Assembly (NCBI GenBank): GCA_030765125.1
Contig: JAVCDD010000241.1
Coordinates: forward strand, 1 to 41,846
Origin: Candidatus Hatepunaea meridiana
Lineage (GTDB): Bacteria; Electryoneota; AABM5-125-24; Hatepunaeales; Hatepunaeaceae
Direction of reading: 5' to 3'
DNA: 41,846 bases
In this document: piece after piece, positions 19,801 to 30,054 of the stretch
How positions within the stretch are numbered: position 1 is the first letter of the stretch
Layout: each line of letters begins with the position of its first letter
Notes under the pieces: model-generated
What the model was told of the DNA's origin: nothing
The model's database searches: none
Seen by the model: the letters and a program-made list of their open reading frames with translations, nothing else
Position numbers and translations under genes: made by a program

Positions 19801-21803
19801 TGTTCAAGATTGGTATTCCCAAATCCAGCGTCATTATCCCTGACAGTGAATGTCACTCGGTATTCACCAGCTTGTTCATAGTTTGGTGTCCACCTAAAGA
19901 TAGTGCCATTCCAACTTGCACCATCGGGACTGTTCGCAATCGAAAACGACAAAATATCATCTTCGTCCGGATCATTAGCTTGTGGCGTTATACTTAACGA
20001 AGAAACCTCATCTATTTCCTGCTCGCCAATATGTTCAAGCGTCGGTCCCCGATTTCTATTGTTCACTGTAATAGATATTCGTTGCTCGTCAGACAGAGGG
20101 TTTCTACCTTCGCCGTCTGCATCGTTATCTGTAACTCTGAAGGTTACCCAATAATCTGCGTCTCCTCGTGCGTGGTTCCAATCCGGCCTCCATGTGAATT
20201 GCCCATCCACCAGACTCGGATCACCCGGAAGGTTATGTTCCATGTCGAACTCATGTTCATCATGTTCATCCTGATCGGTCACACTTAAATCAATCGTTAA
20301 TTGATTTGTTTCCCCGATTGTCCGGTTACCTATATTTCCAATATCCGGCGCTCGATTAACATTATGAACGGTGATAGTAACTTCTTCATCTAAATAACGG
20401 TCTCCGTCAGATACCCTGAATACTACATTATATCTACCATTATCCTCATATCCTGGTGTCCATATGAAATCTCCAGTTCCATCGTCGTTGTCGGTAAATC
20501 TCCAGCCTTCCGGCAGCACATTAGACGATGCTTCAAGTGTTATTTCGTCCTCATCATCGGGATCAGAAGCCGTAATCCTGAAGGAAAGTGCCTGATCTTC
20601 ATTTGTCTCCTGGTCAGGAATATTCTCCCACAGTGGTCTGAAGTTAATGTTGTTAACAGTTATTGTGACTTCCGCATCCACATTGAACTCTCCATCATAT
20701 ACAGTAAAGATCACTGTATATGAACCATGATCATTACCTCCGGGTGTCCATTCGAAATCACCAGTCCCGTCGCCGTTGTCGGTGAATAAGTCATCTAACA
20801 AGTCGGATAACTCACGGTCTTCGGTAGAAGCGTCAAGCGTTATTCTATCCCCATCCGGGTCGGAAGCTGTAATCCTGAATGAAAGCTCGTTACCTTCATT
20901 TGTCACCCTGCTTTCAGGAATATCATCCCACTCCGGAGGAAAGTTCTCACCGCCCACGGTAATCCTGACTTCTGCATCGACGTCGAACTCCTCATCAGAT
21001 ACAGTCAAGATTAATGTATATGAACCTTCATCATTATATCCCGGTGTCCATACGAAATCTCCGGACCCATCATCGTTGTCTGTAAAATCCCAGCCATCAG
21101 GCAAATCATCAGAATAAGCATCAAGAGTTAATTCATCCTCATCATCAGGATCTGAAGCTGTTACACTGAAAGAGAGTTCCTCTTGCTCAGCAGTTCTTAT
21201 AATTGTTTCAGGAATATCATCCCACTGTGGGCTGAAGTTAACATCGTTTACTGTTATTGTAACTTCTGCAGCGACATCAAACTCACTATCAGATACAGTA
21301 AAGATCACTGTATAGGTACCATGATCATTATATCCCGGTGTCCATCCGAAATCTCCAGTCTTATTCTCGTTATCGGTGAATTCCCAACCATCAGGTAGAT
21401 TATCGGATGAGGCTTCAAGGGTAAGTTCATCCTCCTCATCAGGATCTGAGGCTGTTACCCTGAAGGAAAGCTCCTCTCGTTCATCTGTCTCCTGGTCCTG
21501 AATATCATCATCCCACTCCGGAGGAAAGTTTACATTGCCTACGGTAATTCTAACTTCTGCATCGACGCGTAATTCACCATCATATACAGTAAAGATTACT
21601 GTATAGGTACCGTGATCATTATGTCCTGGTATCCATACGAAATCTCCGGATCCATCCTCGTTGTCGGTAAATTCCCAGCCATCAGGTAGGTTGTCGGATG
21701 AGGCTTCAAGAGTTAGTTCATCCTCATCATCAGGATCTGAGGCTATTACATTGAAGGAAAGCTCCTCTCGTTCTTCTGTCTCCTGGTCCTGAATATCATC
21801 ATC
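16878..21803 (-). pseudogene. C-terminal part of giant cadherin-like repeat protein, after an amber codon
   Basis: This stretch is in the same frame as the upstream lipoprotein gene and is separated from it only by the TAG at 21804-21806; I checked 21309-21803 and found no further stop. It encodes about 17 more cadherin-like (CADG) modules. The pattern per module is PEWDDIP, (L/I)SF.(V/I)TASDPDDEDELTLEASS, GDF.WTPGYND.G.YTV.FTVSD and an ITV.NVN end. A run of five modules (about 17476-18900) repeats with an exact 285-base period. The protein ends in a complete last module (AFAITVQIP), so no C-terminal sorting domain is seen. A GTG at 21308 could in theory start translation, but it has no signal peptide. 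If the amber is real, this half would not be exported. Confidence 0.8.
17476..18900 (-). repeat. Five tandem 285-bp units, nearly identical
   Basis: Landmark sequences recur at 17476, 17761, 18046, 18331, 18616 and 18901, spacing 285 bases each (95 codons). The units encode modules beginning RPTLSIPDQRVNENVQ and containing LPREPVLNNGILTWTPTYDD. Units two to four are almost identical in DNA, much closer than modules elsewhere in the gene, which points to recent duplication or gene conversion. Confidence 0.9.
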
Positions 21804-24800
21804 CTACTCCGGAGGAAAGTTTACATTGTCCACGGTAATTCTAACTTCTGCATCTACGTCAAATTCACTATCATTTACACTAAAGATCACTGTATAGGTA
21901 CCGTGATCATTATGTCCTGGTATCCATACGAAATCTCCGGATCCATCCTCGTTGTCAGTAAATTCCCAGCCATCAGGCAAATTAGCAAAAGATGCCACAA
22001 GAGTTAGTTCATCCTCATCATCAGGGTCTGAAGCAATAACCGTGAAAGAAAGCCTCTCTTGTTCATCAGTACTCTTATCAGAAATATCTTCCCACTCCGG
22101 AGGAAAGTTTACATTGCGCACTGTTATTGTAACTTCTGCATCTACCCTGAATTCACCATCATATACAGTAAAGGTTATTGTATATTCACCATGATCGTTA
22201 TTTCCCGGTGTCCATTCGAAAACTCCAGTCCTGTCACCGTTGTCAGTAAATTCCCAACCATCAGGTAGATCATTGGATGAGGCTTCAAGTGTTAGTTCAT
22301 CCTCACCATCAGGATCTGAAGCTGTAATCCTGAAGCTAAGTTCCTCTTGTTCATCGGTCGCCCGGCTTTCAGGAATATCATCCCACTCCGGAGGAAAGTT
22401 CTCACCGCCCACGGTAATTGTAGCTTCACCATCTTCCCTGAATTCACCATCATATACAGTGAAGGTTATTGTATATTCACCTTGATCGTTACTTCCCGGT
22501 GTCCATTCGAAAACTCCAGTCCTGTCACCGTTGTCGGTAAATCCCCAACCATCAGGTAGATCATCGGATGAGGCTTCAAGTGTTAGTTCATCCTCATCAT
22601 CAGGGTCGGAAGCTGTAATCCTGAAGGAAAGCCTCTCTTGTTCTCCTGTACTCTGGTCAGAAATATCATCCCACTCCGGAGGAAAGTTTACATCGCGTAC
22701 TGTTATTGTAACTTCTGCATCTACATCAAACTCACCATCATTTACAATAAAGATCACCGTATAGGTACCGTGATCATTATGTCCCGGTATCCATAGAAAA
22801 TCTCCGGACCCATCCTCGTTGTCAGTAAATCCCCAACCATCAGGCAAATCATTAGATGAAGCGTCAAGAGTTAGTTCGTCGCCATCAGGATCCGATGCTG
22901 TAACACTGAAAGAAAGCCTCTCTTGTTCATCGGTACTCTGGTCAGAAATATCATCCCACTCCGGAGGAAAGTATACATCGCGCACTGTGATTGTAACTTC
23001 CGTATTTACATCAAATTCATCATCAGATACGGAAAAGATCACTGTATATGTATCATTATCATCTTTTCCTGGTATCCACACAAAATCACCCTCACCGTAG
23101 CCGTTATCGGTGAATTCCCAGCCTTCCGGCAAGTCGTTAGATGAGGCTCCAAGTGTTATTCTATCACCTTGATCAGGATCCGATGCTGTAACACTGAAAG
23201 AAAGCTCCTCTTGTTCATCGGTACTCTGGTCAGAAATATCATCCCACTCCGGAGGAAAGTTTGCATCACTCACTGTTATCGTAACTTCAGTATCCACATT
23301 ATATTCATCATCAGATACAGTAAAAATCACTGTATAGGTACCATGATCATTATATCCCGGTGTCCATTCGAAATCTCCAGTCTTATTCTCGTTATCAGTA
23401 AATGCCCAACCATCCGGTAGGTCATCGGATGAGGCTTCAAGAGTTAGTTCATCCTCATCATCAGGATCTGAAGCTGTAATCCTGAAGCTAAGTTCCTCTT
23501 GTTCATCGGTACTCTGGTCAGAAATATCTTCCCACTCCGGAGGAAAGTTTACATTGCGCACTGTTATTGTAACTTCTGCATCGACCCTGAATTCACCATC
23601 ATATACAGTAAAGGTTATTGTATATTCACCATGATCGTTACTTCCCGGTGTCCATTCGAAAACTCCAGTCCTGTCACCGTTGTCGGTAAATCCCCAACCA
23701 TCAGGTAGATCATCGGATGAGGCTTCAAGTGTTAGTTCATCCTCATTATCTGGATCGGAAGCCGTAACCCTGAAAGAAAGTTCTCGGTCTTCATCTGTCT
23801 CTTGGTTAGAAATATCCAGCGGTAGTGGTCTGAAGTTAACACCGTACACGGTAATTCTAACTTCTGCATCTACGTCAAATTCACCATCATATACAGTAAA
23901 GGTTGCTGTATATGAACCTTCATCATTATATCCAGGTGTCCATACGAAATTTCCAGATCCATCCTCGCTGTCGGTGAATTCCCAACCATCAGGTAAATCA
24001 TCGGATGAGGCTTCAAGAGTTAGTTCATCCTCATTATCTGGATCGAAAGCCACAACACTGAATGAAAGCTCCTCTTGTTCACTAGTACTTTCTCTTTCAG
24101 GAATATCATCCCACCCCGAAGGAAAGTTTACATCGCGCACTGTGATTGTAACTTCTGATTCCACATTAAATTCACCATCAGATACAGTAAAGGTCACCGT
24201 ATAGGTACCGTGATCATTATATCCCGGTGTCCATACGAAAACTCCAGACCCATCCTCGTTATCAGTAAATCCCCATCCATCAGGCAAATCATTAGACGAA
24301 GCTTCAAGAATTAGTTCGTCTCCGTCAGAATCCGATGCTGAAACACTGAAAGAAAGCCTCTCTTGTTCATCGGTACTCTGGTCAGAAATATCATCCCACA
24401 CCGGAGGAAAGTTTACATCGTGCACTGTTATTGTAACTTCCGTATCCACATTAAATTCATCATCAGATACAGTAAAGATCACTGTATAGGTACCATTATC
24501 ATCTTTTCCGGGTATCCACACGAAATCACCCTCACCGTAGCCGTTATCGGTGAATTCCCAGCCTTCCGGCAAGTCGTTAGATGAAGCTTCAAGTGTTATT
24601 CTATCACCATCATCCGGATCCGATGCAGTAACACTGAAAGAAAGCTCCTCTTGTTCATCTGTACTCTGGTCAGAAATATCATCCCACTCCGGAGGAAAGT
24701 TTACATCGTTCACTGTTATTGTAACTTCCGTATCCACATTATATTCATCATCAGATACAGTAAAGATCACTGTATAGGTACCATTATCATTATGTCCCGG

Positions 24801-25570
24801 TATCCATAGAAAATCTCCGGATCCATCCTCGTTGTCAGTAAATTCCCAGCCATCCGGTAGATCATCGGATGAGGCTTCAAGAGTTAGTTCATCCTCATTA
24901 TCAGGATCCGATGCTGTAACACTGAAAAAAAGCCTCTCTTGTTCATCGGTACTCTGGTCAGAAATATCATCTAACTCCGGAGGAAAGTTTACATCGCGCA
25001 CTGTGATTGTAACTTCTGAATCTACCCTGAATTCACCATCATATACAGTAAAGGTTATTGTATATTCACCATGATCATTATATCCCGGTGTCCATTCGAA
25101 ATCTCCAGTCTTATCCTCATTGTCAGTAAATCCCCAACCATCAGGTAAATCATCGGATGAGGCTTCAAGAGTTAGTTCATCCTCATCATCAGGGTCTGAA
25201 GCTGTAATTCTGAAGCTAAGTTCCTCTTGTTCATCGGTACTCTGGTCAGAAAAATCATCCCACTCCGGAGGAAAGTTTATATTGCCTACGGTAATTCTAA
25301 CTTCTGAATCTACATCAAATTCACCATCAGATACCGTAAAGGTTACTGTATATCCACCTTGATTGTTACTTCCCGGTGTCCATTCGAAAACTCCAGTCCT
25401 GTTACCGTTGTCTGTAAATTCCCATCCCGATTCTTCGGGAAGATCATCGGATGCGGCTACAAGAATTAGTTCATCCTCATCATCAGGGTCCGATGCAGTA
25501 ACATTGAAAGAAAGCCTCTCTTGTTCATCGGTACTCTGGTCGGAAATATCATCCCACTGTGGGCTGAAGT
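21200..25570 (-). repeat. About 15 tandem units of 285-291 bp encoding cadherin-like modules
   Basis: The plus-strand landmark GAGGAAAGTT occurs at 21521, 21812, 22100, 22391, 22679, 22964, 23252 and 23540 and continues beyond, with spacings of 291, 288, 291, 288, 285, 288 and 288. Length changes are always multiples of three, so the frame is conserved. The units encode PEWDDISDQSTDEQE-type modules. The tract spans the amber codon at 21804-21806. Confidence 0.85.
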
Positions 25571-28500
25571 TATCGCTAACCACATTAATTGTAACTTCTT
25601 CACCCACAACAAGTTCACCCAAATCAGATACAGTAAAGGTTACTGTATATGTACCTTCATCATTATATCCCGGTGTCCATACGAGATCTCCTGTCCCGTC
25701 GCCGTTGTCGGTAAATAAACTATCTAACAACTCAGACAGAACTTCGTCTTCTGATGAGGCTTCAAATATTAATGTGTCACCGTCGGGATCATAGGCATGT
25801 ATCTGCATTCTAAGGGTATCTCTTTCATCAACACCTTGAACACCAATCTCTTCGATTACCGGTATTCTGTTTATATTGTTCACGGTAATCGTAGTAGTAT
25901 CACGATCTTCCAGGTTATTTGGCAAACCATTATCCCGAACAACAAAGATAACGTCGTGCACGCCCTGTTGGTTATAAGCCGGTCGCCAAATAAGTCGATT
26001 ACCATCTAAGCGCTGACCATTCATAGGGTTTACGATAGAATAACTAAGGTCGTCGTTATCGTCATCTTCAGCGTCTAAAATAAAATTTGTCAGTGAGTCT
26101 CCCTCGTTAGCTATCCGCTGGACCGGCGCTTCCAACCTTGGTGGACGATTAGTGTTATTAACCAGAATGCCGATTGACGCAACACCTTCATTATGCCCAT
26201 CCGAGGCGGTAATTATAAGAGTATAACTACCTGCTGCTTCAAAACCGGGACGCCATGAAAAACCGCCGGTACCATCGCCATTATCAGTGAATTCATAACC
26301 GTCGGGAAGATCATCGGAAGAGGGTACTAATGTAATTTCATCCTCGTCAGGGTCGAAAAACTCAACGTTGAATATAAGGTCGCTATCCTCATTCACCCTA
26401 TGGTTTCCAGGATTTCTTATCATCGGGGCGCGGTTACCGTCTGTTACTGTAATTGAAATCGTTATTTCACTATGTTCTCCAACCTGGTCAGTTACTTGAA
26501 ATATTGGTCGATAGGGCTCTCCTCTATGGTCGCCATAACTAGTATGCCATATAAAAGAACAGCTTGTGTCATCAATCACATTGAACCTTGCCCCTTTATC
26601 CTGCGTCCCTCCCCATTGTTCCAAGCTTATACTCAAAGCATCATTTCCATATAGATAGTCCGGATCCTTCGCAATTAAAGTGAATGCCACTCGTTCACCT
26701 TCAGCCACTTCGATTTCGGTGGTGTCATCCTCCACCCAGTAGGGTGGGTCATTTTCCGGAGTAATGTGCAGAGTAAATTCATTTATAACGCTATAATCCC
26801 GCCTCGGAATAGAAACCCGCTCTGCAATACCCTTTGAAAAACGAGCCCGAATATCTCTTAATACACTGTTGCTTATTGAGTTATGACTCATATTAATTTT
26901 TAAGCTTTTACTTCTGACACTCCTTGAAGAACGTGAATGCATGTCCCTTTCACCTTCGCCAACGCTGTCTTCAGCAGTAACCTCGAATGCAAAACTGCCA
27001 TTAGTGTTTTCAGCAGCCCTTATCCAGAGACTGTCATCAATAATTTCAGCAATCAATGTATCACCCGCAATAGTAACCGTACATCCAGGTGATACCGAAA
27101 ATGAAAGATCGATATCAGCAGCATGCGATTTGAATACATCGTGGAGGTCTGCAACCATGATAGTATCAAATCCTTCTTCTTCTGTGATGTCTCTAATAGG
27201 GTTATCTATATATACTGCCGGTTCGGCAGTTCCAAACAGGCAGTTTGCCATGATGTAAGTTGGATTGGCAGCGTCGTTTGTTGTGAACTCAAGACTTGCG
27301 GAATGACTACCCTCCAACGATGGAGAGTATGTCACTTCAAGATCATGGTAAAGACTCAGACCGATAATGAAACTATTTTCCGAAACCGAGAAAGTATCAT
27401 TAACGACGTCCTCGCCTGCTCTTAGCACTCGAACATTGCTTATTTCAAGTGGTATATTGCCGGCGTTGTATAATCTGATCGTTTCAATATCAGAGCATCC
27501 GACCCATACCTGTCCGAATTCACAGGATTCCGTTATCGGGGTAAATACAGCTCTTTGTGCGATAGCTCTGACCATCGGCATATGAATAGCGTCGCCACCA
27601 TCCACGTCGATTACTATAGAACCGGTCTTCGTCCCAATATCAGCAGGGATTGTGTGAAACTTGATGTCAATGGATTCTGAAGCATTTCGAGCGAGAGTGA
27701 ATGATGTTTCATTTTCTATCGAGTACCACTCGTCTAATGTATTAGGTAAGAAAGATATATTATTGATTTGGATATTTAAGCCACCCAGATTTTGTAAAGT
27801 AAATGGAAGGATTAATTCTGCAGGGACTTCTACTCCACCAAAATCGACTGTTTGCGGATTGACGTCAATCAGATGCGGGATACCTTTGCCGGAAAAGTAA
27901 TTGTTTAAATCAATAGGACTATGTGGATCATTACATACTATATACAGGTTTGACCGTTCCTGCTGCGACTCTGTTGGCGAGAAGCTGACAATGAAAGAAG
28001 CTGAATCGTTCGGTGATATGTCATCCTGAGGAAAATCCACGATTTCGAACGGCACTGTTACTGTTACTTCATCAACACTTAAATCAATGTTGCCCTTGTT
28101 CTTTAGCCATAATGTATCCTGTTTGGATAAGGTAACAGGTACATTTTCGAAATTATAAGCAGGTCTGTCGATCTCAAGATGGGATGCCATTGCTTTTAGT
28201 CGAATTGGACGTTCAATATCACTACTACTTGTTGAGATAGTTAAAGTGTCGGTTATCTCATCAAGATCATCCTTTTTAGTTTGAAATACAAATTCAACGT
28301 TTATGTCTTCATCCGGAACGAGGATAAAAGGAACTTCAACCTGAGGTGTTATGTTTTCACGAATCTCAGGGTTGAAAATAAATTCATTAATTGTAACATC
28401 CCGAGTGCTTGTGTTCTTTAAGTATAGCGATCTTGCAGCCGATTCAGGGACGGGCACTTCGCCGAAATCAAGAATATCCGGCGCGACAATCAGAGCGCCG

Positions 28501-30005
28501 CTGATTGCATAGCCTATCAGGTTAGGCAGATTGAGGTTCGGTGTATGTATATGGTCGGATATGATAGTTATTGAGCCGCTATACATCCCGATTTCTTCCG
28601 GCTTAAACACAACCTCGATAGGCTGGCTAATTTCACCTTCGCTCAATGTTAAAGGCAGGTTTCCTAAGAGATCAAGCTCAAAACCAGCGCCTGCGACATC
28701 AATAGCTGAAACCACTAAGGGATCGCAACCATGATTTTCAATAGTGAAGGATTTCACCGATGAATCCGAGTCAGCGGGATTGACAGCATCAAATTCAAGA
28801 GTGATTGGGTTTATTCTGATCTCAGATGTCCCACCTGTACCGGAAATTCCAACCCGGTAATAAACCAAAGGATCATTACTTGTTATCAGTAAAGTATCAT
28901 TGAAAACACCATCGGTGATAGGTGTAAAGGTAATATCGATTCCAGCTGAACACGCAGCGGCTATTGTTATGCCGTTAGCTGGGAGATCCACCACGGTAAA
29001 GGCGTTGTTAATACCTATAATCTCAACACCATTTATAATCAGATCTGCTCCTCCATCCTCGTCAGCGTTGTTCTTTACCCATAACGGTTTTGAATTTGAA
29101 GAAGCTACCTCAGTTCTGAGAAAATTTAACGGAGCGCAAGCCAATGTTTGATCTTCTGCGCCACGTATAATAATATGATTTGCTATACTGATATTCTCAT
29201 TCAGGAAGATATCTTTAACTTGAACACTTGCATTAACATTCAATGAGTCAGATCCAAAGCTGCTTAGTTCAGCGGTAATATCGGAAACCGGTTTTGTAAA
29301 TACTTCCCAACTGCCAGCATACTGCTGATTTAGATGATCGCGATACTTCTGAATTAATGCTGATGGGTCATCCGCTGGAGTGAAGTTGATACTCTTTATA
29401 CGATCACCCACAGAAAGCTCCAACTTAATTTCATTTTCATTAATACCCACACCGCCAACGATAAATGCATTTTCAGTCTGATAGGCGTCTACAACAAAGA
29501 TATAAGCCGATCCAGCACGATCTAATTCATAATATGACAAACCAGTGTCTGCAATAAAGAAGTATTTCGGTGGTATAGCATCAATTAGTACACCAGCAAC
29601 GGGTTGATCTACGATTTCATTTCCATAGATATCACTCCATTTCAAGGTAATATCAAAGATACCAAAATTCTTATTATGATGCACTGTGATTTCAAGAGTA
29701 TCATTATGTTCTGTTCTAAACCCTGAAGCAACATAAGGACTCTCACTTGAATTTCGGTAGGAAAACTCAGCAATAACTTGTGCATCCCTATTAGCAAGGT
29801 CATTGACATCGAATGCAACTTTAAATCGAGCAGGATTGCCAACCCATTTTTGTCCATTAACTTCTGTAAATACTGGGATTCCGTGTGGTGGCTCCGTATT
29901 TGCAGGATCGAGTGGATTTGTTGGCGCCAATTCATCGCAGGAACCAATAATCATAGCTAAAACAGAAAAAACAAGTAATTGGACTATCCAATTGCTACGT
30001 TGCAT
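21804..30005 (-). CDS. Giant adhesin-like lipoprotein, N-terminal part (ASH and cadherin-like repeats)
   Basis: I place the start at ATG 30005 because GGAGGG lies four bases upstream. The ATG at 30017 overlaps that site and the TTG at 30020 is less likely. The signal peptide ends in IIGSC (Cys23), so this is a lipoprotein; DE follows the Cys. Domains in order: an N-terminal region with Ig-like strands (to about 320), a block of ASH/choice-of-anchor-D domains (about 330-1000; phrases such as LTITSNDPLVYYRVGISGTG and LEFTTNDAANPTYI), an Arg/Ser-rich linker (about 1040-1090), then 17 cadherin-like (CADG) modules of about 96 residues. These are very acidic, with DPDDEDELTLEASSDDLPDG motifs expected to bind calcium. 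The frame ends at TAG 21804-21806, where every other module has TGG (PEWDD). Restoring Trp gives about 4375 residues. It is probably a surface adhesin. Confidence 0.87.
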   Translation of the reverse strand: MQRSNWIVQLLVFSVLAMIIGSCDELAPTNPLDPANTEPPHGIPVFTEVNGQKWVGNPARFKVAFDVNDLANRDAQVIAEFSYRNSSESPYVASGFRTEHNDTLEITVHHNKNFGIFDITLKWSDIYGNEIVDQPVAGVLIDAIPPKYFFIADTGLSYYELDRAGSAYIFVVDAYQTENAFIVGGVGINENEIKLELSVGDRIKSINFTPADDPSALIQKYRDHLNQQYAGSWEVFTKPVSDITAELSSFGSDSLNVNASVQVKDIFLNENISIANHIIIRGAEDQTLACAPLNFLRTEVASSNSKPLWVKNNADEDGGADLIINGVEIIGINNAFTVVDLPANGITIAAACSAGIDITFTPITDGVFNDTLLITSNDPLVYYRVGISGTGGTSEIRINPITLEFDAVNPADSDSSVKSFTIENHGCDPLVVSAIDVAGAGFELDLLGNLPLTLSEGEISQPIEVVFKPEEIGMYSGSITIISDHIHTPNLNLPNLIGYAISGALIVAPDILDFGEVPVPESAARSLYLKNTSTRDVTINEFIFNPEIRENITPQVEVPFILVPDEDINVEFVFQTKKDDLDEITDTLTISTSSSDIERPIRLKAMASHLEIDRPAYNFENVPVTLSKQDTLWLKNKGNIDLSVDEVTVTVPFEIVDFPQDDISPNDSASFIVSFSPTESQQERSNLYIVCNDPHSPIDLNNYFSGKGIPHLIDVNPQTVDFGGVEVPAELILPFTLQNLGGLNIQINNISFLPNTLDEWYSIENETSFTLARNASESIDIKFHTIPADIGTKTGSIVIDVDGGDAIHMPMVRAIAQRAVFTPITESCEFGQVWVGCSDIETIRLYNAGNIPLEISNVRVLRAGEDVVNDTFSVSENSFIIGLSLYHDLEVTYSPSLEGSHSASLEFTTNDAANPTYIMANCLFGTAEPAVYIDNPIRDITEEEGFDTIMVADLHDVFKSHAADIDLSFSVSPGCTVTIAGDTLIAEIIDDSLWIRAAENTNGSFAFEVTAEDSVGEGERDMHSRSSRSVRSKSLKINMSHNSISNSVLRDIRARFSKGIAERVSIPRRDYSVINEFTLHITPENDPPYWVEDDTTEIEVAEGERVAFTLIAKDPDYLYGNDALSISLEQWGGTQDKGARFNVIDDTSCSFIWHTSYGDHRGEPYRPIFQVTDQVGEHSEITISITVTDGNRAPMIRNPGNHRVNEDSDLIFNVEFFDPDEDEITLVPSSDDLPDGYEFTDNGDGTGGFSWRPGFEAAGSYTLIITASDGHNEGVASIGILVNNTNRPPRLEAPVQRIANEGDSLTNFILDAEDDDNDDLSYSIVNPMNGQRLDGNRLIWRPAYNQQGVHDVIFVVRDNGLPNNLEDRDTTTITVNNINRIPVIEEIGVQGVDERDTLRMQIHAYDPDGDTLIFEASSEDEVLSELLDSLFTDNGDGTGDLVWTPGYNDEGTYTVTFTVSDLGELVVGEEVTINVVSDNFSPQWDDISDQSTDEQERLSFNVTASDPDDEDELILVAASDDLPEESGWEFTDNGNRTGVFEWTPGSNNQGGYTVTFTVSDGEFDVDSEVRITVGNINFPPEWDDFSDQSTDEQEELSFRITASDPDDEDELTLEASSDDLPDGWGFTDNEDKTGDFEWTPGYNDHGEYTITFTVYDGEFRVDSEVTITVRDVNFPPELDDISDQSTDEQERLFFSVTASDPDNEDELTLEASSDDLPDGWEFTDNEDGSGDFLWIPGHNDNGTYTVIFTVSDDEYNVDTEVTITVNDVNFPPEWDDISDQSTDEQEELSFSVTASDPDDGDRITLEASSNDLPEGWEFTDNGYGEGDFVWIPGKDDNGTYTVIFTVSDDEFNVDTEVTITVHDVNFPPVWDDISDQSTDEQERLSFSVSASDSDGDELILEASSNDLPDGWGFTDNEDGSGVFVWTPGYNDHGTYTVTFTVSDGEFNVESEVTITVRDVNFPSGWDDIPERESTSEQEELSFSVVAFDPDNEDELTLEASSDDLPDGWEFTDSEDGSGNFVWTPGYNDEGSYTATFTVYDGEFDVDAEVRITVYGVNFRPLPLDISNQETDEDRELSFRVTASDPDNEDELTLEASSDDLPDGWGFTDNGDRTGVFEWTPGSNDHGEYTITFTVYDGEFRVDAEVTITVRNVNFPPEWEDISDQSTDEQEELSFRITASDPDDEDELTLEASSDDLPDGWAFTDNENKTGDFEWTPGYNDHGTYTVIFTVSDDEYNVDTEVTITVSDANFPPEWDDISDQSTDEQEELSFSVTASDPDQGDRITLGASSNDLPEGWEFTDNGYGEGDFVWIPGKDDNDTYTVIFSVSDDEFDVNTEVTITVRDVYFPPEWDDISDQSTDEQERLSFSVTASDPDGDELTLDASSNDLPDGWGFTDNEDGSGDFLWIPGHNDHGTYTVIFIVNDGEFDVDAEVTITVRDVNFPPEWDDISDQSTGEQERLSFRITASDPDDEDELTLEASSDDLPDGWGFTDNGDRTGVFEWTPGSNDQGEYTITFTVYDGEFREDGEATITVGGENFPPEWDDIPESRATDEQEELSFRITASDPDGEDELTLEASSNDLPDGWEFTDNGDRTGVFEWTPGNNDHGEYTITFTVYDGEFRVDAEVTITVRNVNFPPEWEDISDKSTDEQERLSFTVIASDPDDEDELTLVASFANLPDGWEFTDNEDGSGDFVWIPGHNDHGTYTVIFSVNDSEFDVDAEVRITVDNVNFPPE

Positions 30006-30054
30006 TTTTCCCTCCATCAAGTTAGACTGAATAATGTGAATATTCTAATTGATA

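Noticed and set aside
21200..25570. Regularly spaced repeats suggesting a CRISPR array
   Set aside because: The period is about 288 bases, always in frame, and encodes cadherin-like modules; no short repeat-spacer pattern exists.
21952..25794. Many plus-strand open frames opposite the adhesin gene (Ser-rich proteins)
   Set aside because: They are mirror images of the repeated coding sequence, all alike because the repeats are alike, and have no ribosome binding sites of their own.
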